Shown here: in pieces, positions 6,971 to 12,021 of the stretch
Layout of the letters: every line of letters starts with the position of its first letter
How positions within the stretch are numbered: position 1 is the stretch's first letter
NCBI GenBank assembly: GCA_016781725.1
Contig: JADDPU010000205.1
Span: forward strand, 4,803 to 16,823
Reading direction: 5' to 3'
DNA from: Rubrobacter sp.
GTDB taxonomy: Bacteria > Actinomycetota > Rubrobacteria > Rubrobacterales > Rubrobacteraceae
DNA length: 12,021 nucleotides
Program-made: the position numbers and the translations under genes
The notes under the pieces: generated by a model
The model's input: only the letters and a program-made list of their open reading frames with translations
Databases searched by the model: none
Told to the model about the DNA's origin: nothing

Positions 6971-7240
6971 TCAGCGTCTCCGGCGCATCCCGGAGAACAG
7001 CGCGTAGGCGAAGTAGGCGACGAGCGCCAGGACGACGATGGGGCCGAGCAGGAAAAAGAGGGCAAGCCCGCCGAGCAGACCGCCGCGCCTGCGGCGCCTG
7101 CCAAAACCGCCGAACCCACCCCTTCCAAACCCCCGCCTCTGGAGCAGCAAGACGGCTTCGGCCAAAGCGCCTGAGGCCAGCGAAAGGGCGTAGATGGCCC
7201 ATTCGAGGTGTCCCGCCAAGATAGCGTGGATATAAGTCAT
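6971..7240 (-). CDS. Small two-helix membrane protein with Arg/Gly-rich loop
   Basis: An 89-aa protein of no family I can name. A hydrophobic stretch spans residues about 5-32 (AIYALSLASGALAEAVLLL) and a second about 53-83 (LALFFLLGPIVVLALVAYFAYAL). Between them is a loop of mostly Gly, Phe and Arg (GFGRGGFGGFGRRRRRGG), and the tail is MRRRR. The positive-inside rule would place both the loop and the tail in the cytosol, which two helices cannot satisfy unless the first starts outside, so the topology is uncertain. ATG 7240 is the only reasonable start; a weak GAGAG lies 5 nt upstream. It follows the J-domain gene on the same strand after 114 bp. Confidence 0.7.
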   Translation of the reverse strand: MTYIHAILAGHLEWAIYALSLASGALAEAVLLLQRRGFGRGGFGGFGRRRRRGGLLGGLALFFLLGPIVVLALVAYFAYALFSGMRRRR

Positions 7241-7279
7241 GAGGTCTCTCGCGCTCCCTTCTTCGCACGCCCGGTTCCC

Positions 7280-7290
7280 CTATAACTCTA
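7280..7290 (-). promoter_or_regulatory. Candidate -10 for the small membrane protein
   Basis: The minus strand reads TAGAGTTATAG, offering TAGAGT or TTATAG as a -10, about 40 nt before the ATG at 7240. That agrees with the spacing of other leadered genes here. No -35 is recognised. Confidence 0.25.
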
Positions 7291-7322
7291 CCCCATCACC
7301 TCGACTCGGCGCGCAGGATCAG

Positions 7323-7341
7323 GGGGGAGCGCCCTCGCCCC
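7323..7341 (-). terminator. GC-rich hairpin after the J-domain gene
   Basis: Downstream of the stop at 7355, the sequence folds as GGGG/CCCC plus GAG/CTC with one bulged base and a 4-nt loop. There is no T-run, so if it ends transcription it is not a standard intrinsic terminator. Confidence 0.25.
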
Positions 7342-7354
7342 GGGTGGAGCCAGA

Positions 7355-8191
7355 TCAGCGGCGGGCGTTGTTATCGCGGCGGTTGCCGAGGTACATCACG
7401 GCGAGCAGGATGATGATGCCCACGGTCACGAACTGCAGAAAGTTCTCGGGGCCGCCCTGGCCGCCGACGACGAGCGCGGCCACGAAGACCAGGGCCAGCG
7501 CTGCGTAACCCGCGGTCCTGTAGGCGAAGTAGGCAGCGACGAGGCCTGCCAGAGTGTAAAGGATCGGCATGAACGGGGCGAGGGCCCTCGTCCAGGCGAA
7601 GATCGCACCGGTCTCCACCGCTCCCGTGGCCCAGAGCCCGAGCTGGCCGATCGCTATGAACGCCAGAAAAGCCGCCGCGAAGGTTATCGCGCCGCTCCTT
7701 AGCGTTATGGGTTCGGGGTCGAAGTAGTGGGGCTCGTACCAGCGCGCCTCGCGAACCTCGTAGCGTCCGCGGATCCTGCTCCCGGAGCCGCCGCGCCGGG
7801 AGCCGCGCGCCTCTTCCCGGAGGGACTCGTACGGGTCCTCTTCCTTTCTGCCGAAGCGACCCCGCAGGCGCTCGCCCAGGGAAGGGCCGCTCGACTCGCG
7901 CTCCCGGCGCTTGTCCGAGAGCTCATCCTCCATGGAGCCGAAGTCCAGGTTGAGGCCGGCCAGCTGGTCGGCGGCGTGGGCGAGGTCGAGGGCCTCGTCG
8001 TGCTGACGGCGGCGGTTCGGGTCCGAGAGGACGGCGTTCGCCTCCTGGAGTAAGGAGAACTCCTCCGCGCTGCCCCCCGGGTGGTCCGGGTGGCGCTCCT
8101 TGGCCAGGGTCCTGTAGGCGTTCCGGATCTCGCTCTGGGAGGCCTCCCGCGAGACGCCGAGCACCTGGTAGTAGTTGATCTGATCCGCCAT
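7355..8191 (-). CDS. Membrane-anchored J-domain (DnaJ-like) protein
   Basis: The N-terminus is a J domain (residues about 5-66): YYQVLGVSREASQSEIRNAYR, then the HPD tripeptide at 34-36 that stimulates DnaK ATPase, then LSDPNRRRQHD. There is no Gly/Phe region, zinc finger or client-binding domain, so it is a type III J protein. A charged linker (about 85-160) leads to four predicted membrane helices at about 167-189, 204-223, 227-243 and 251-267, and a short polar tail. It would recruit DnaK to the membrane surface; its client is unknown. ATG 8191 lies 10 nt after the queG stop with no ribosome-binding site. TAGAAT (8199-8204), which overlaps that stop, ends 7 nt before the ATG, so it may be made both from queG read-through and from a leaderless transcript. 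278 aa. Confidence 0.9.
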   Translation of the reverse strand: MADQINYYQVLGVSREASQSEIRNAYRTLAKERHPDHPGGSAEEFSLLQEANAVLSDPNRRRQHDEALDLAHAADQLAGLNLDFGSMEDELSDKRRERESSGPSLGERLRGRFGRKEEDPYESLREEARGSRRGGSGSRIRGRYEVREARWYEPHYFDPEPITLRSGAITFAAAFLAFIAIGQLGLWATGAVETGAIFAWTRALAPFMPILYTLAGLVAAYFAYRTAGYAALALVFVAALVVGGQGGPENFLQFVTVGIIILLAVMYLGNRRDNNARR

Positions 8192-8198
8192 TATTCTT

Positions 8199-8204
8199 AT
8201 TCTA
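8199..8204 (-). promoter_or_regulatory. Possible leaderless -10 for the J-domain gene
   Basis: TAGAAT on the minus strand overlaps the queG stop codon and ends 7 nt before the ATG at 8191. It is placed like the TATACT box at 6679. No -35 is seen, so it could be chance. Confidence 0.3.
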
Positions 8205-9377
8205 ACCCACCGCAGCGCCTCCGGCGCCTGCCATCAGGGCGAGTTCTATCTCCTCGCGGCACCACGCGTCCTTCTCCTGCTCGGCCGCCCGGCGGAGCGC
8301 CTTCTCTGCGTCCCCGATCTCTCCCAGCGCCCACGCCGCATGACCGCGCACCAGCGGCGACGAATCTTCGCGCAACGCCCGGACGAGCGCCGGTACTGCG
8401 CTCCTGAGCCTCAGGTTCCCGGCGGCCACGCAGCAGTTTCTGAGTAGGCCAGCCCGCCCCGGGCGGGTCAGCGGCGTCCCGGCGAAGCGTCCCTCGAACT
8501 CCTCGTCGGTCCGGATGGCGAGGACTTCCTCTATCTCGAGGTAAGGCCCGGCCCCCGCCCCCGCGGAGAACTCGGGCCAGCGGCTCTTCGTAGCCTTCGT
8601 CTTGTTGTAAGGGCAGACCTCCTGGCAGACGTCGCAGCCGAAGGCCCAGTCTCCTACCCGTTTGCGGAGCCTGCGGGGGATCTCGCCCCTGTTCTCGATG
8701 GTCAGGTAAGAGATGCACAGGCGGGCGTCCACCACGCCTGGGGCCTTTATGGCGCCGGTGGGGCAGCGGTCCATGCAGCGGCTGCAGCGCCCGCAGGTGC
8801 CCTCACCCGGCGGGTCCGGCTCTATCTCGAGGTCGACGATCAGGTCGGCTATAAAGAAGTAAGACCCTACCTCCCCGTTGATGAGGCACGAGTTGCGCCC
8901 GAAGAACCCGAGGCCCGCGTGCTGGGCCGCCGACCGCTCCAGGAGCGGCACGGCGTCGGTGAACGCCCTGGCCTTGATCCTGCCCCCGAGCGCCTCCTCG
9001 AGCTCCCCCCGCAGCCGGAACAGCCTCTCCTTTATGACCTCGTGGTAGTCCCGGCCCCACGCGTACCGCGCCACCCGTCCGCCGCCCTCCGCGTTCTCGG
9101 GGTGGTCCCCAGGATAGTAGGAGACGCCCAAAGAGACCACGCTGCGGGCGCTCTTCTGCAGCTTCTTCGGGTTCGACAACAGCTCGACCGGCCGCTGCAT
9201 GTAGCCCATGTCGGCGGCCATCCCCGCCGCCTGCCACCCCCGCAGGCGCTCCCCGCCCTCCCGCAGCGGCTCCGCGACGCCGACGCCAACCAGGTCGAAG
9301 CCGGCCTCGCGCGCCCGCTCTTCCAGGATGAGCCTGGCTTCCCTCGGGTCTATGTTTTCTCCGCGCCTATCCGCCAT
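8202..9377 (-). CDS. queG: Epoxyqueuosine reductase QueG
   Basis: QueG is the cobalamin-dependent iron-sulfur enzyme that reduces epoxyqueuosine to queuosine in the wobble position of tRNAs for Tyr, His, Asn and Asp. Residues about 10-185 are the cobalamin-binding part, with the conserved LSNPKKL and the catalytic Asp141 in DAVPLLER. Eight cysteines for two [4Fe-4S] clusters are present: Cys195, 198, 201 and 205 (CGRCSRCMDRCP), Cys221 (CISYLTIE), and Cys248, 251 and 255 (CDVCQEVCPYN). Residues about 300-385 carry the HEAT-like tail seen in many QueG proteins (AVPALVRALREDSSPLVRGHAAWALGEIG). 391 aa, normal length. ATG 9377 has GGAG 4 nt upstream. No other queuosine gene is in the window. Confidence 0.96.
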   Translation of the reverse strand: MADRRGENIDPREARLILEERAREAGFDLVGVGVAEPLREGGERLRGWQAAGMAADMGYMQRPVELLSNPKKLQKSARSVVSLGVSYYPGDHPENAEGGGRVARYAWGRDYHEVIKERLFRLRGELEEALGGRIKARAFTDAVPLLERSAAQHAGLGFFGRNSCLINGEVGSYFFIADLIVDLEIEPDPPGEGTCGRCSRCMDRCPTGAIKAPGVVDARLCISYLTIENRGEIPRRLRKRVGDWAFGCDVCQEVCPYNKTKATKSRWPEFSAGAGAGPYLEIEEVLAIRTDEEFEGRFAGTPLTRPGRAGLLRNCCVAAGNLRLRSAVPALVRALREDSSPLVRGHAAWALGEIGDAEKALRRAAEQEKDAWCREEIELALMAGAGGAAVG

Positions 9378-9386
9378 AGATCTCCG

Positions 9387-9392
9387 ATTGTA
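9387..9392 (-). promoter_or_regulatory. Candidate -10 of queG
   Basis: TACAAT on the minus strand, 9 nt before the queG ATG. If used, transcription starts within about 3 nt of the start codon, which would exclude the GGAG ribosome-binding site. This may be a near-leaderless promoter. No -35 is visible. Confidence 0.35.
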
Positions 9393-9489
9393 TCCGCCAG
9401 AGGCGAACCGGCGCGTCGGAGACTGGCCTCCACGCGTCTTCGAGGATTTTTTCGCCTGACAAGCCTGTGTACTCCGCCGGACGGGTCGC

Positions 9490-9498
9490 TACAATGCG
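9490..9498 (+). promoter_or_regulatory. Candidate -10 of the mannosyltransferase gene (TACAATGCG)
   Basis: This is the third copy of TACAATGCG in the window, 45 nt from the -10 hexamer to the ATG at 9541, as for rex (44 nt). No convincing -35 at 16-18 bp. Confidence 0.45.
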
Positions 9499-9540
9499 GC
9501 CGTTGCCCAGAATCGGCCAAAGGCGGCAGAGACCACAACA

Positions 9541-10866
9541 ATGTCAGAGGACGAACCCAAAGGCGCGAAGCGCCCCGGCAGCCGCTACCCTCTCTACCGT
9601 CTACTCGGCCGCCACCCCCGACCACGGGCTTCGAGACCGGGGGCCGGCGCGGGGAAGGAAGCCGGGGGTGGCGCGGTCTGGTTCGTGCTCGTCGTCTACG
9701 CCGCGAGCCGTCTCTTCTACCTGCTGGCCGGCGCCCTGCTCGCCGGCCTCCTGCCCGCGGGAGGCTTCTACCGGCTCACCCCCGACGTGCCCCTCGGGAC
9801 GTTGAACATCTGGGCCCACTGGGACGGGGTTTGGTACTCGCAGATCGCCACCGAAGGATACGGGCCCCACGCTCCCGCCTCGGCCGCCTTCTTCCCGCTC
9901 TATCCGCTCCTGGTGCGCTCCTTCGCCGAGGTCTTCGGTGGCCCCCTCTCGCTCGGCGCCGCATCCTCCTGGGGCCCACTCGTCTCCCTGATGTTCTTGC
10001 CCTTCGGGCTTTACTTCGTCTACCGCATAGCCGAAGACGGATGGGGCCAGCGGGTCGCCCGCGCCACCGTCTTAGCCCTCTGCTTCTTCCCGACCTCCTT
10101 CTTCCTCAACTCGGCCTACACCGAGTCTATGTTCCTGGCGCTCTCGGCGGGCTCCGTGTGGGCTTTGCGGGTAAGGCAGGACCTTCTTTTGGCGTGCGTC
10201 ATGGCGGCCTTGGCGGGGGCCACTCGCAACGTGGGGGTGTTTTTGGTGGTGCCGCTGATGGTGGAGTGGGTGAAGGGGGTTAGGGAGGGGGGTTGGGAGA
10301 GGGGGAGGCTCAGGGAGGGGTTGAGCCTTGGGTTGGTGCCTATGGGGTTGGTTGGGTACATGGGTTACCTGTGGTGGCGCTTTGGCGACCCCTTCCTTTT
10401 CTACTCCGCCCAGAAGCTCTGGAACCGGAGGCCCATAGATCCTCTGGGCCTGGTCGTCGACGTCTTCGCGGAGGCTTATGCGAGCCTGGGTAAGGCCCTT
10501 GGGCCGGGAGCGGAGGCAAACTCGGCGCTCGCGGGCATCATCGGCCGCCTCCACGCTCCTAACGACGCGTACAGCCTCCTGTTTTTGCTCGTGAGCGTGG
10601 CCCTGTTCTTGGTGGGCCTGCGGGTGCTCCCCCTCTCGTTGAGCCTCTATACCCTCCTGCTCCTCATCTCCGCCGTCTCTTTCGGGAAGCCGGCCACCCC
10701 GTTGATGGGCTTCTCGCGCTACGTGCTCGTCGCCTTCCCCCTCTTCATAACGCTCGCCGTGTTGCTGGAGGGCAGGCCGCGGGCGACTGGCGTCTACCTA
10801 GCCGTCAGCGCCGCCGCCTCGCTGCTGTTCTGCGCGTTCTTCGTGAGCTGGCGGTTCGTGGCTTGA
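9541..10866 (+). CDS. PIG-V-like polytopic mannosyltransferase
   Basis: A 441-aa integral membrane protein resembling the bacterial PIG-V (GPI mannosyltransferase II-like) GT-C family, which transfers mannose from a polyprenyl-phosphate donor on the outer face of the membrane. A polar N-terminus (1-45) precedes the first helix (46-72). The extracytoplasmic loop carries HWDGVWYSQIATEGYG (93-108), whose Asp95 matches the acidic catalytic-type residue of GT-C loops, and FFPLYPLLVR (117-126). FFPTSFFLNSAYTESMFLALS (182-202) and GATRNVG (226-232) are further family signatures, and FSRYVLVAFPLF (391-402) lies near the end. Around ten helices are visible. ATG 9541 lacks a clear ribosome-binding site; other starts further in would remove little. 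Codons about 229-280 differ sharply from the rest (AGG, GGG, TTG). Family fairly certain, acceptor unknown. Confidence 0.85.
   Translation: MSEDEPKGAKRPGSRYPLYRLLGRHPRPRASRPGAGAGKEAGGGAVWFVLVVYAASRLFYLLAGALLAGLLPAGGFYRLTPDVPLGTLNIWAHWDGVWYSQIATEGYGPHAPASAAFFPLYPLLVRSFAEVFGGPLSLGAASSWGPLVSLMFLPFGLYFVYRIAEDGWGQRVARATVLALCFFPTSFFLNSAYTESMFLALSAGSVWALRVRQDLLLACVMAALAGATRNVGVFLVVPLMVEWVKGVREGGWERGRLREGLSLGLVPMGLVGYMGYLWWRFGDPFLFYSAQKLWNRRPIDPLGLVVDVFAEAYASLGKALGPGAEANSALAGIIGRLHAPNDAYSLLFLLVSVALFLVGLRVLPLSLSLYTLLLLISAVSFGKPATPLMGFSRYVLVAFPLFITLAVLLEGRPRATGVYLAVSAAASLLFCAFFVSWRFVA
10268..10305 (+). other. G-quadruplex-like G-tract inside the mannosyltransferase gene
   Basis: Five runs of three or more G (10268-10270, 10275-10279, 10283-10285, 10287-10292 and 10295-10297) are followed by GGGGG at 10301-10305, with linkers of 1-4 nt. 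This meets the usual G3+N1-7 quadruplex pattern on the coding strand. It encodes a Gly/Arg-rich, probably cytosolic loop (about residues 243-260). Confidence 0.6.
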
Positions 10867-10879
10867 GCGGTGCCGGGTG

Positions 10880-10885
10880 TATAGT
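10880..10885 (+). promoter_or_regulatory. Candidate -10 (TATAGT) of the tiny ORF
   Basis: TATAGT lies 14 bp after the mannosyltransferase stop and 37 nt before the ATG at 10923, the same distance as other leadered genes here. The -35 is unclear. Confidence 0.35.
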
Positions 10886-10922
10886 TCAGGGAAGAAAGAG
10901 ATCACCCGCAAGGAGGACCATC

Positions 10923-10976
10923 ATGGCGAGGGTTACCGTCGACCATCACGGTAGCGGCCGTCGCGGTAGACGGTGA
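10923..10976 (+). CDS. Possible 17-aa microprotein or leader peptide
   Basis: ATG at 10923 is preceded by AAGGAGG (10910-10916) with a 6-nt spacer, the best ribosome-binding site in the window. The frame stops after 17 residues: MARVTVDHHGSGRRGRR. Two hairpins lie within it: GTTACCGT/ACGGTAGC (10932-10939 with 10948-10955, one G-T pair) and CCGTC/GACGG (10958-10962 with 10969-10973). It could be a microprotein, a leader peptide, or the front of a longer gene broken by a frameshift: another frame reads on as TITVAAVAVDGESSC to a stop near 10988. I do not recognise it. Confidence 0.4.
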   Translation: MARVTVDHHGSGRRGRR

Positions 10977-11024
10977 AAGCTCTTGCTGACGTTTCAAACA
11001 CCTGAGGTTAGGCTCTGATACACG

Positions 11025-11081
11025 ATGCAGACGATGACGAAAAACGAGCCATCCACCCGCCGCGTCGGAGGCGGGCTATGA
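11025..11081 (+). CDS. Possible 18-codon upstream ORF, ATGA-overlapping
   Basis: ATG 11025 (or ATG 11034 in the same frame) opens a frame of 18 residues, MQTMTKNEPSTRRVGGGL. Its TGA overlaps the ATG of the next gene (ATGA, 11078-11081), the arrangement typical of translational coupling. No clear ribosome-binding site precedes it, so it may be chance. It runs through the hairpin that partly covers the downstream ribosome-binding site. Confidence 0.25.
   Translation: MQTMTKNEPSTRRVGGGL
11056..11075 (+). promoter_or_regulatory. Hairpin overlapping a ribosome-binding site
   Basis: CCCGCC (11056-11061) pairs with GGCGGG (11070-11075) across an 8-nt loop. The ribosome-binding site GGAGG (11067-11071) of the membrane-protein gene lies in the loop and the first two bases of the 3' arm. 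The fold could damp translation unless ribosomes on the overlapping upstream ORF open it. Confidence 0.35.
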
Positions 11082-11629
11082 TCCTGCTCCGCCTGCTTGG
11101 CCTGGGTGCCCTCTACGGGGGCGGCTTTATGTTCGTGAAGTCGCTCTTCCCCGAGCCCTTCGTGCTCCTGATCCTCCAGGGCGGCCAGAGCAGCGAGGGC
11201 AACCTGACCACGCTCGCGCTCGTCTACATGGGCGTCGGTCTGCTCGCCGGGTTCATAGCCGCTCCCCTGTTCGGCGGGGCACTGCTCCTGGGGCGCAACA
11301 ATCGGAGCGGCGACCCGTCCCGCCGACCGCGGCTGGTCCTCAGCCTCGCGCTCGCGCTGCTGACGGGTCTGATCTCCGGCATCCTCACCCTCCTCGTCTA
11401 CGCGACGGGCATCCTCCCGGGCGGCGGCGTGCTCGACCCGCTGCGGCTCGTCCGCAACTCCGTGCACTCCGCACCGGGCGTCGGCCTCCTCATCGCCTGG
11501 ACCATCGCCCGCGACCTCTTGCCTGCAGGCCTAACCGGCCTCTTTCTCTCACCCCTAGCAAGCGGCGCCCTCCAGCGCCTCTACACCGCCGAACGCCCGC
11601 CCGAGCAGAAACGCTACGAGTGGGAATGA
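11078..11629 (+). CDS. Hypothetical four-helix membrane protein
   Basis: A 183-aa protein with about four predicted membrane helices at residues 4-34 (interrupted), 46-72, 86-111 and 134-163, rich in Leu, Gly and Ala. A basic, polar loop (GRNNRSGDPSRRPR, 72-85) is probably cytosolic, and the soluble tail is short and charged. There are no catalytic motifs or conserved Cys/His that I can interpret, and I do not recognise the family. ATG 11078 has GGAGG 6 nt upstream. It lies downstream of two possible tiny ORFs and a hairpin, which suggests translational control, but no promoter is obvious within 11000-11077. Confidence 0.8.
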   Translation: MILLRLLGLGALYGGGFMFVKSLFPEPFVLLILQGGQSSEGNLTTLALVYMGVGLLAGFIAAPLFGGALLLGRNNRSGDPSRRPRLVLSLALALLTGLISGILTLLVYATGILPGGGVLDPLRLVRNSVHSAPGVGLLIAWTIARDLLPAGLTGLFLSPLASGALQRLYTAERPPEQKRYEWE

Positions 11630-11849
11630 AGAGCCTGTAAGCGTCGGGTATCTAGCCTGGGTCGAGCAGAAGTCCCCCAACCATAACGGCGAAGCCGCAC
11701 TATCTCGAAAGACCGTGCCGAACAACCGGCGTCTCTTCGAGGTCGAAAGCCTTCTGAAATACTCGAACGTCGGAGCAGGTACGTCGACAAGGTCCTCGCA
11801 AAGGTATTCATAGATTGAGGACGATGGCCGCGGTCTACGAAAGATCAGG
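11630..11849. other. Lower-G+C intergenic stretch with possible gene remnant
   Basis: This 220-bp stretch has visibly lower G+C than the genes around it and holds no complete gene I can support. On the plus strand one frame is open from inside the preceding gene to a TAG at 11811-11813 (including RRLFEVESLLKYSN). A second frame ends with LERRSRYVDKVLAKVFID before TGA near 11815-11817. The protein-like character shifting between frames could be a decayed gene. Neither matches a family I know. Confidence 0.3.
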
Positions 11850-12021
11850 CTAGATAATGCTTACGAGCGAGGAGAGCTTGCACTCGGCCAAAGCGTAGTC
11901 CCCAGCCTCGCGGGCGGGACGGACCATGTACTCGAGGCAGTTGCTGCGGCAATCCACCTTGCCGCAGGGGATCTCGACCGTGCCCAAATCCTCGACGATG
12001 CGAACCACGGGGTCGAGGCCG
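11850..12021 (-). CDS. C-terminal part of an unrecognised cysteine-containing protein
   Basis: This is the last 57 codons of a minus-strand gene that continues beyond the window; the stop is TAG at 11850-11852. The visible part reads GLDPVVRIVEDLGTVEIPC, then GKVDCRSNCLEYMVRP, then AREAGDYALAECKLSSLVSII. Four cysteines are present, three of them spaced C-x4-C-x3-C, and a fourth about 22 residues on, which could bind a metal or form disulfides. Codon use has the G/C third positions of a real gene of this genome. I do not recognise a family from this fragment. Confidence 0.7.
   Translation of the reverse strand, partial: GLDPVVRIVEDLGTVEIPCGKVDCRSNCLEYMVRPAREAGDYALAECKLSSLVSII

Noticed and set aside
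6777..7268. A minus-strand frame covering the 6853-6970 gap, with a plausible-looking end (GQNVVVRVRERFASPEVARYRS)
   Set aside because: It overlaps both small genes on the other frames, has no ribosome-binding site near an internal start, and its upstream half is Arg-rich shadow sequence. The 118-bp gap is better left without a gene.
9440..9452. T-run GATTTTTT upstream of the mannosyltransferase gene
   Set aside because: No hairpin precedes it and no plus-strand gene ends nearby, so it is not called a terminator.
8919..10283. A 454-codon open plus-strand frame spanning the queG start and the mannosyltransferase gene
   Set aside because: It crosses two well-supported genes in wrong frames and its translation is Arg/Pro/Leu-rich without domain character.
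1..12021. tRNA, rRNA, CRISPR, transposase, toxin-antitoxin or defence genes
   Set aside because: No tRNA-like cloverleaf, repeat array, DDE/serine recombinase motif or known defence domain was recognised in either strand.

Overview
The window looks like an ordinary chromosomal stretch of a high-G+C Gram-positive bacterium, most likely a deep-branching actinobacterium of the Rubrobacter type. This is inferred from the high G+C content by eye, GTG/TTG starts with GGAGG ribosome-binding sites, several probable leaderless genes, and the gene set (Rex, PIG-V-like mannosyltransferase, QueG with a HEAT tail). There is no marker gene to fix the taxon. I see no rRNA, tRNA, CRISPR array, insertion sequence, phage gene or recognisable defence system.

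Layout from left to right. rex, the NADH/NAD+ sensing repressor (35-676, minus), is divergent from an aldo/keto reductase (890-1855, plus). The same strand then carries a two-domain GNAT acetyltransferase (2089-3051) and a short mARC/YcbX-like MOSC protein (about 3204-4031). Convergent with these is a minus-strand pair: a PLP-dependent threonine dehydratase/serine racemase-like enzyme (4038-5033), behind an HEAGH zinc peptidase related to family M3 (5113-6624). The peptidase shares a 66-bp divergent promoter region with a leaderless-looking 53-aa protein (6691-6852). A second minus-strand group holds QueG (8202-9377), a membrane-anchored J-domain protein 10 bp behind it (7355-8191), and a small two-helix membrane protein (6971-7240). 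A polytopic PIG-V-like mannosyltransferase (9541-10866, plus) is divergent from queG. The right end is less dense: a 17-codon ORF with an excellent ribosome-binding site (10923-10976), an 18-codon upstream ORF overlapping the start of a four-helix membrane protein (11078-11629), a lower-G+C gap, and the C-terminus of an unrecognised cysteine-containing protein (11850-12021, minus).

The genes do not form one pathway. They are mostly single genes or pairs: redox sensing (Rex), reductases (AKR, MOSC), amino-acid and peptide catabolism (dehydratase and peptidase, probably one transcript), tRNA queuosine maturation (QueG) and cell-envelope glycosylation (mannosyltransferase).

The most informative non-coding signals are a 9-mer, TACAATGCG, that appears as a -10 element in front of three unrelated genes; -10 boxes lying only 6-9 nt from three start codons; a perfect GC-rich palindrome just upstream of the likely aldo/keto reductase -10; and a G-quadruplex-like tract inside the mannosyltransferase gene. 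I found no convincing new multi-gene system. The best candidates for something undescribed are the tiny ORFs and structured leaders at 10870-11080.
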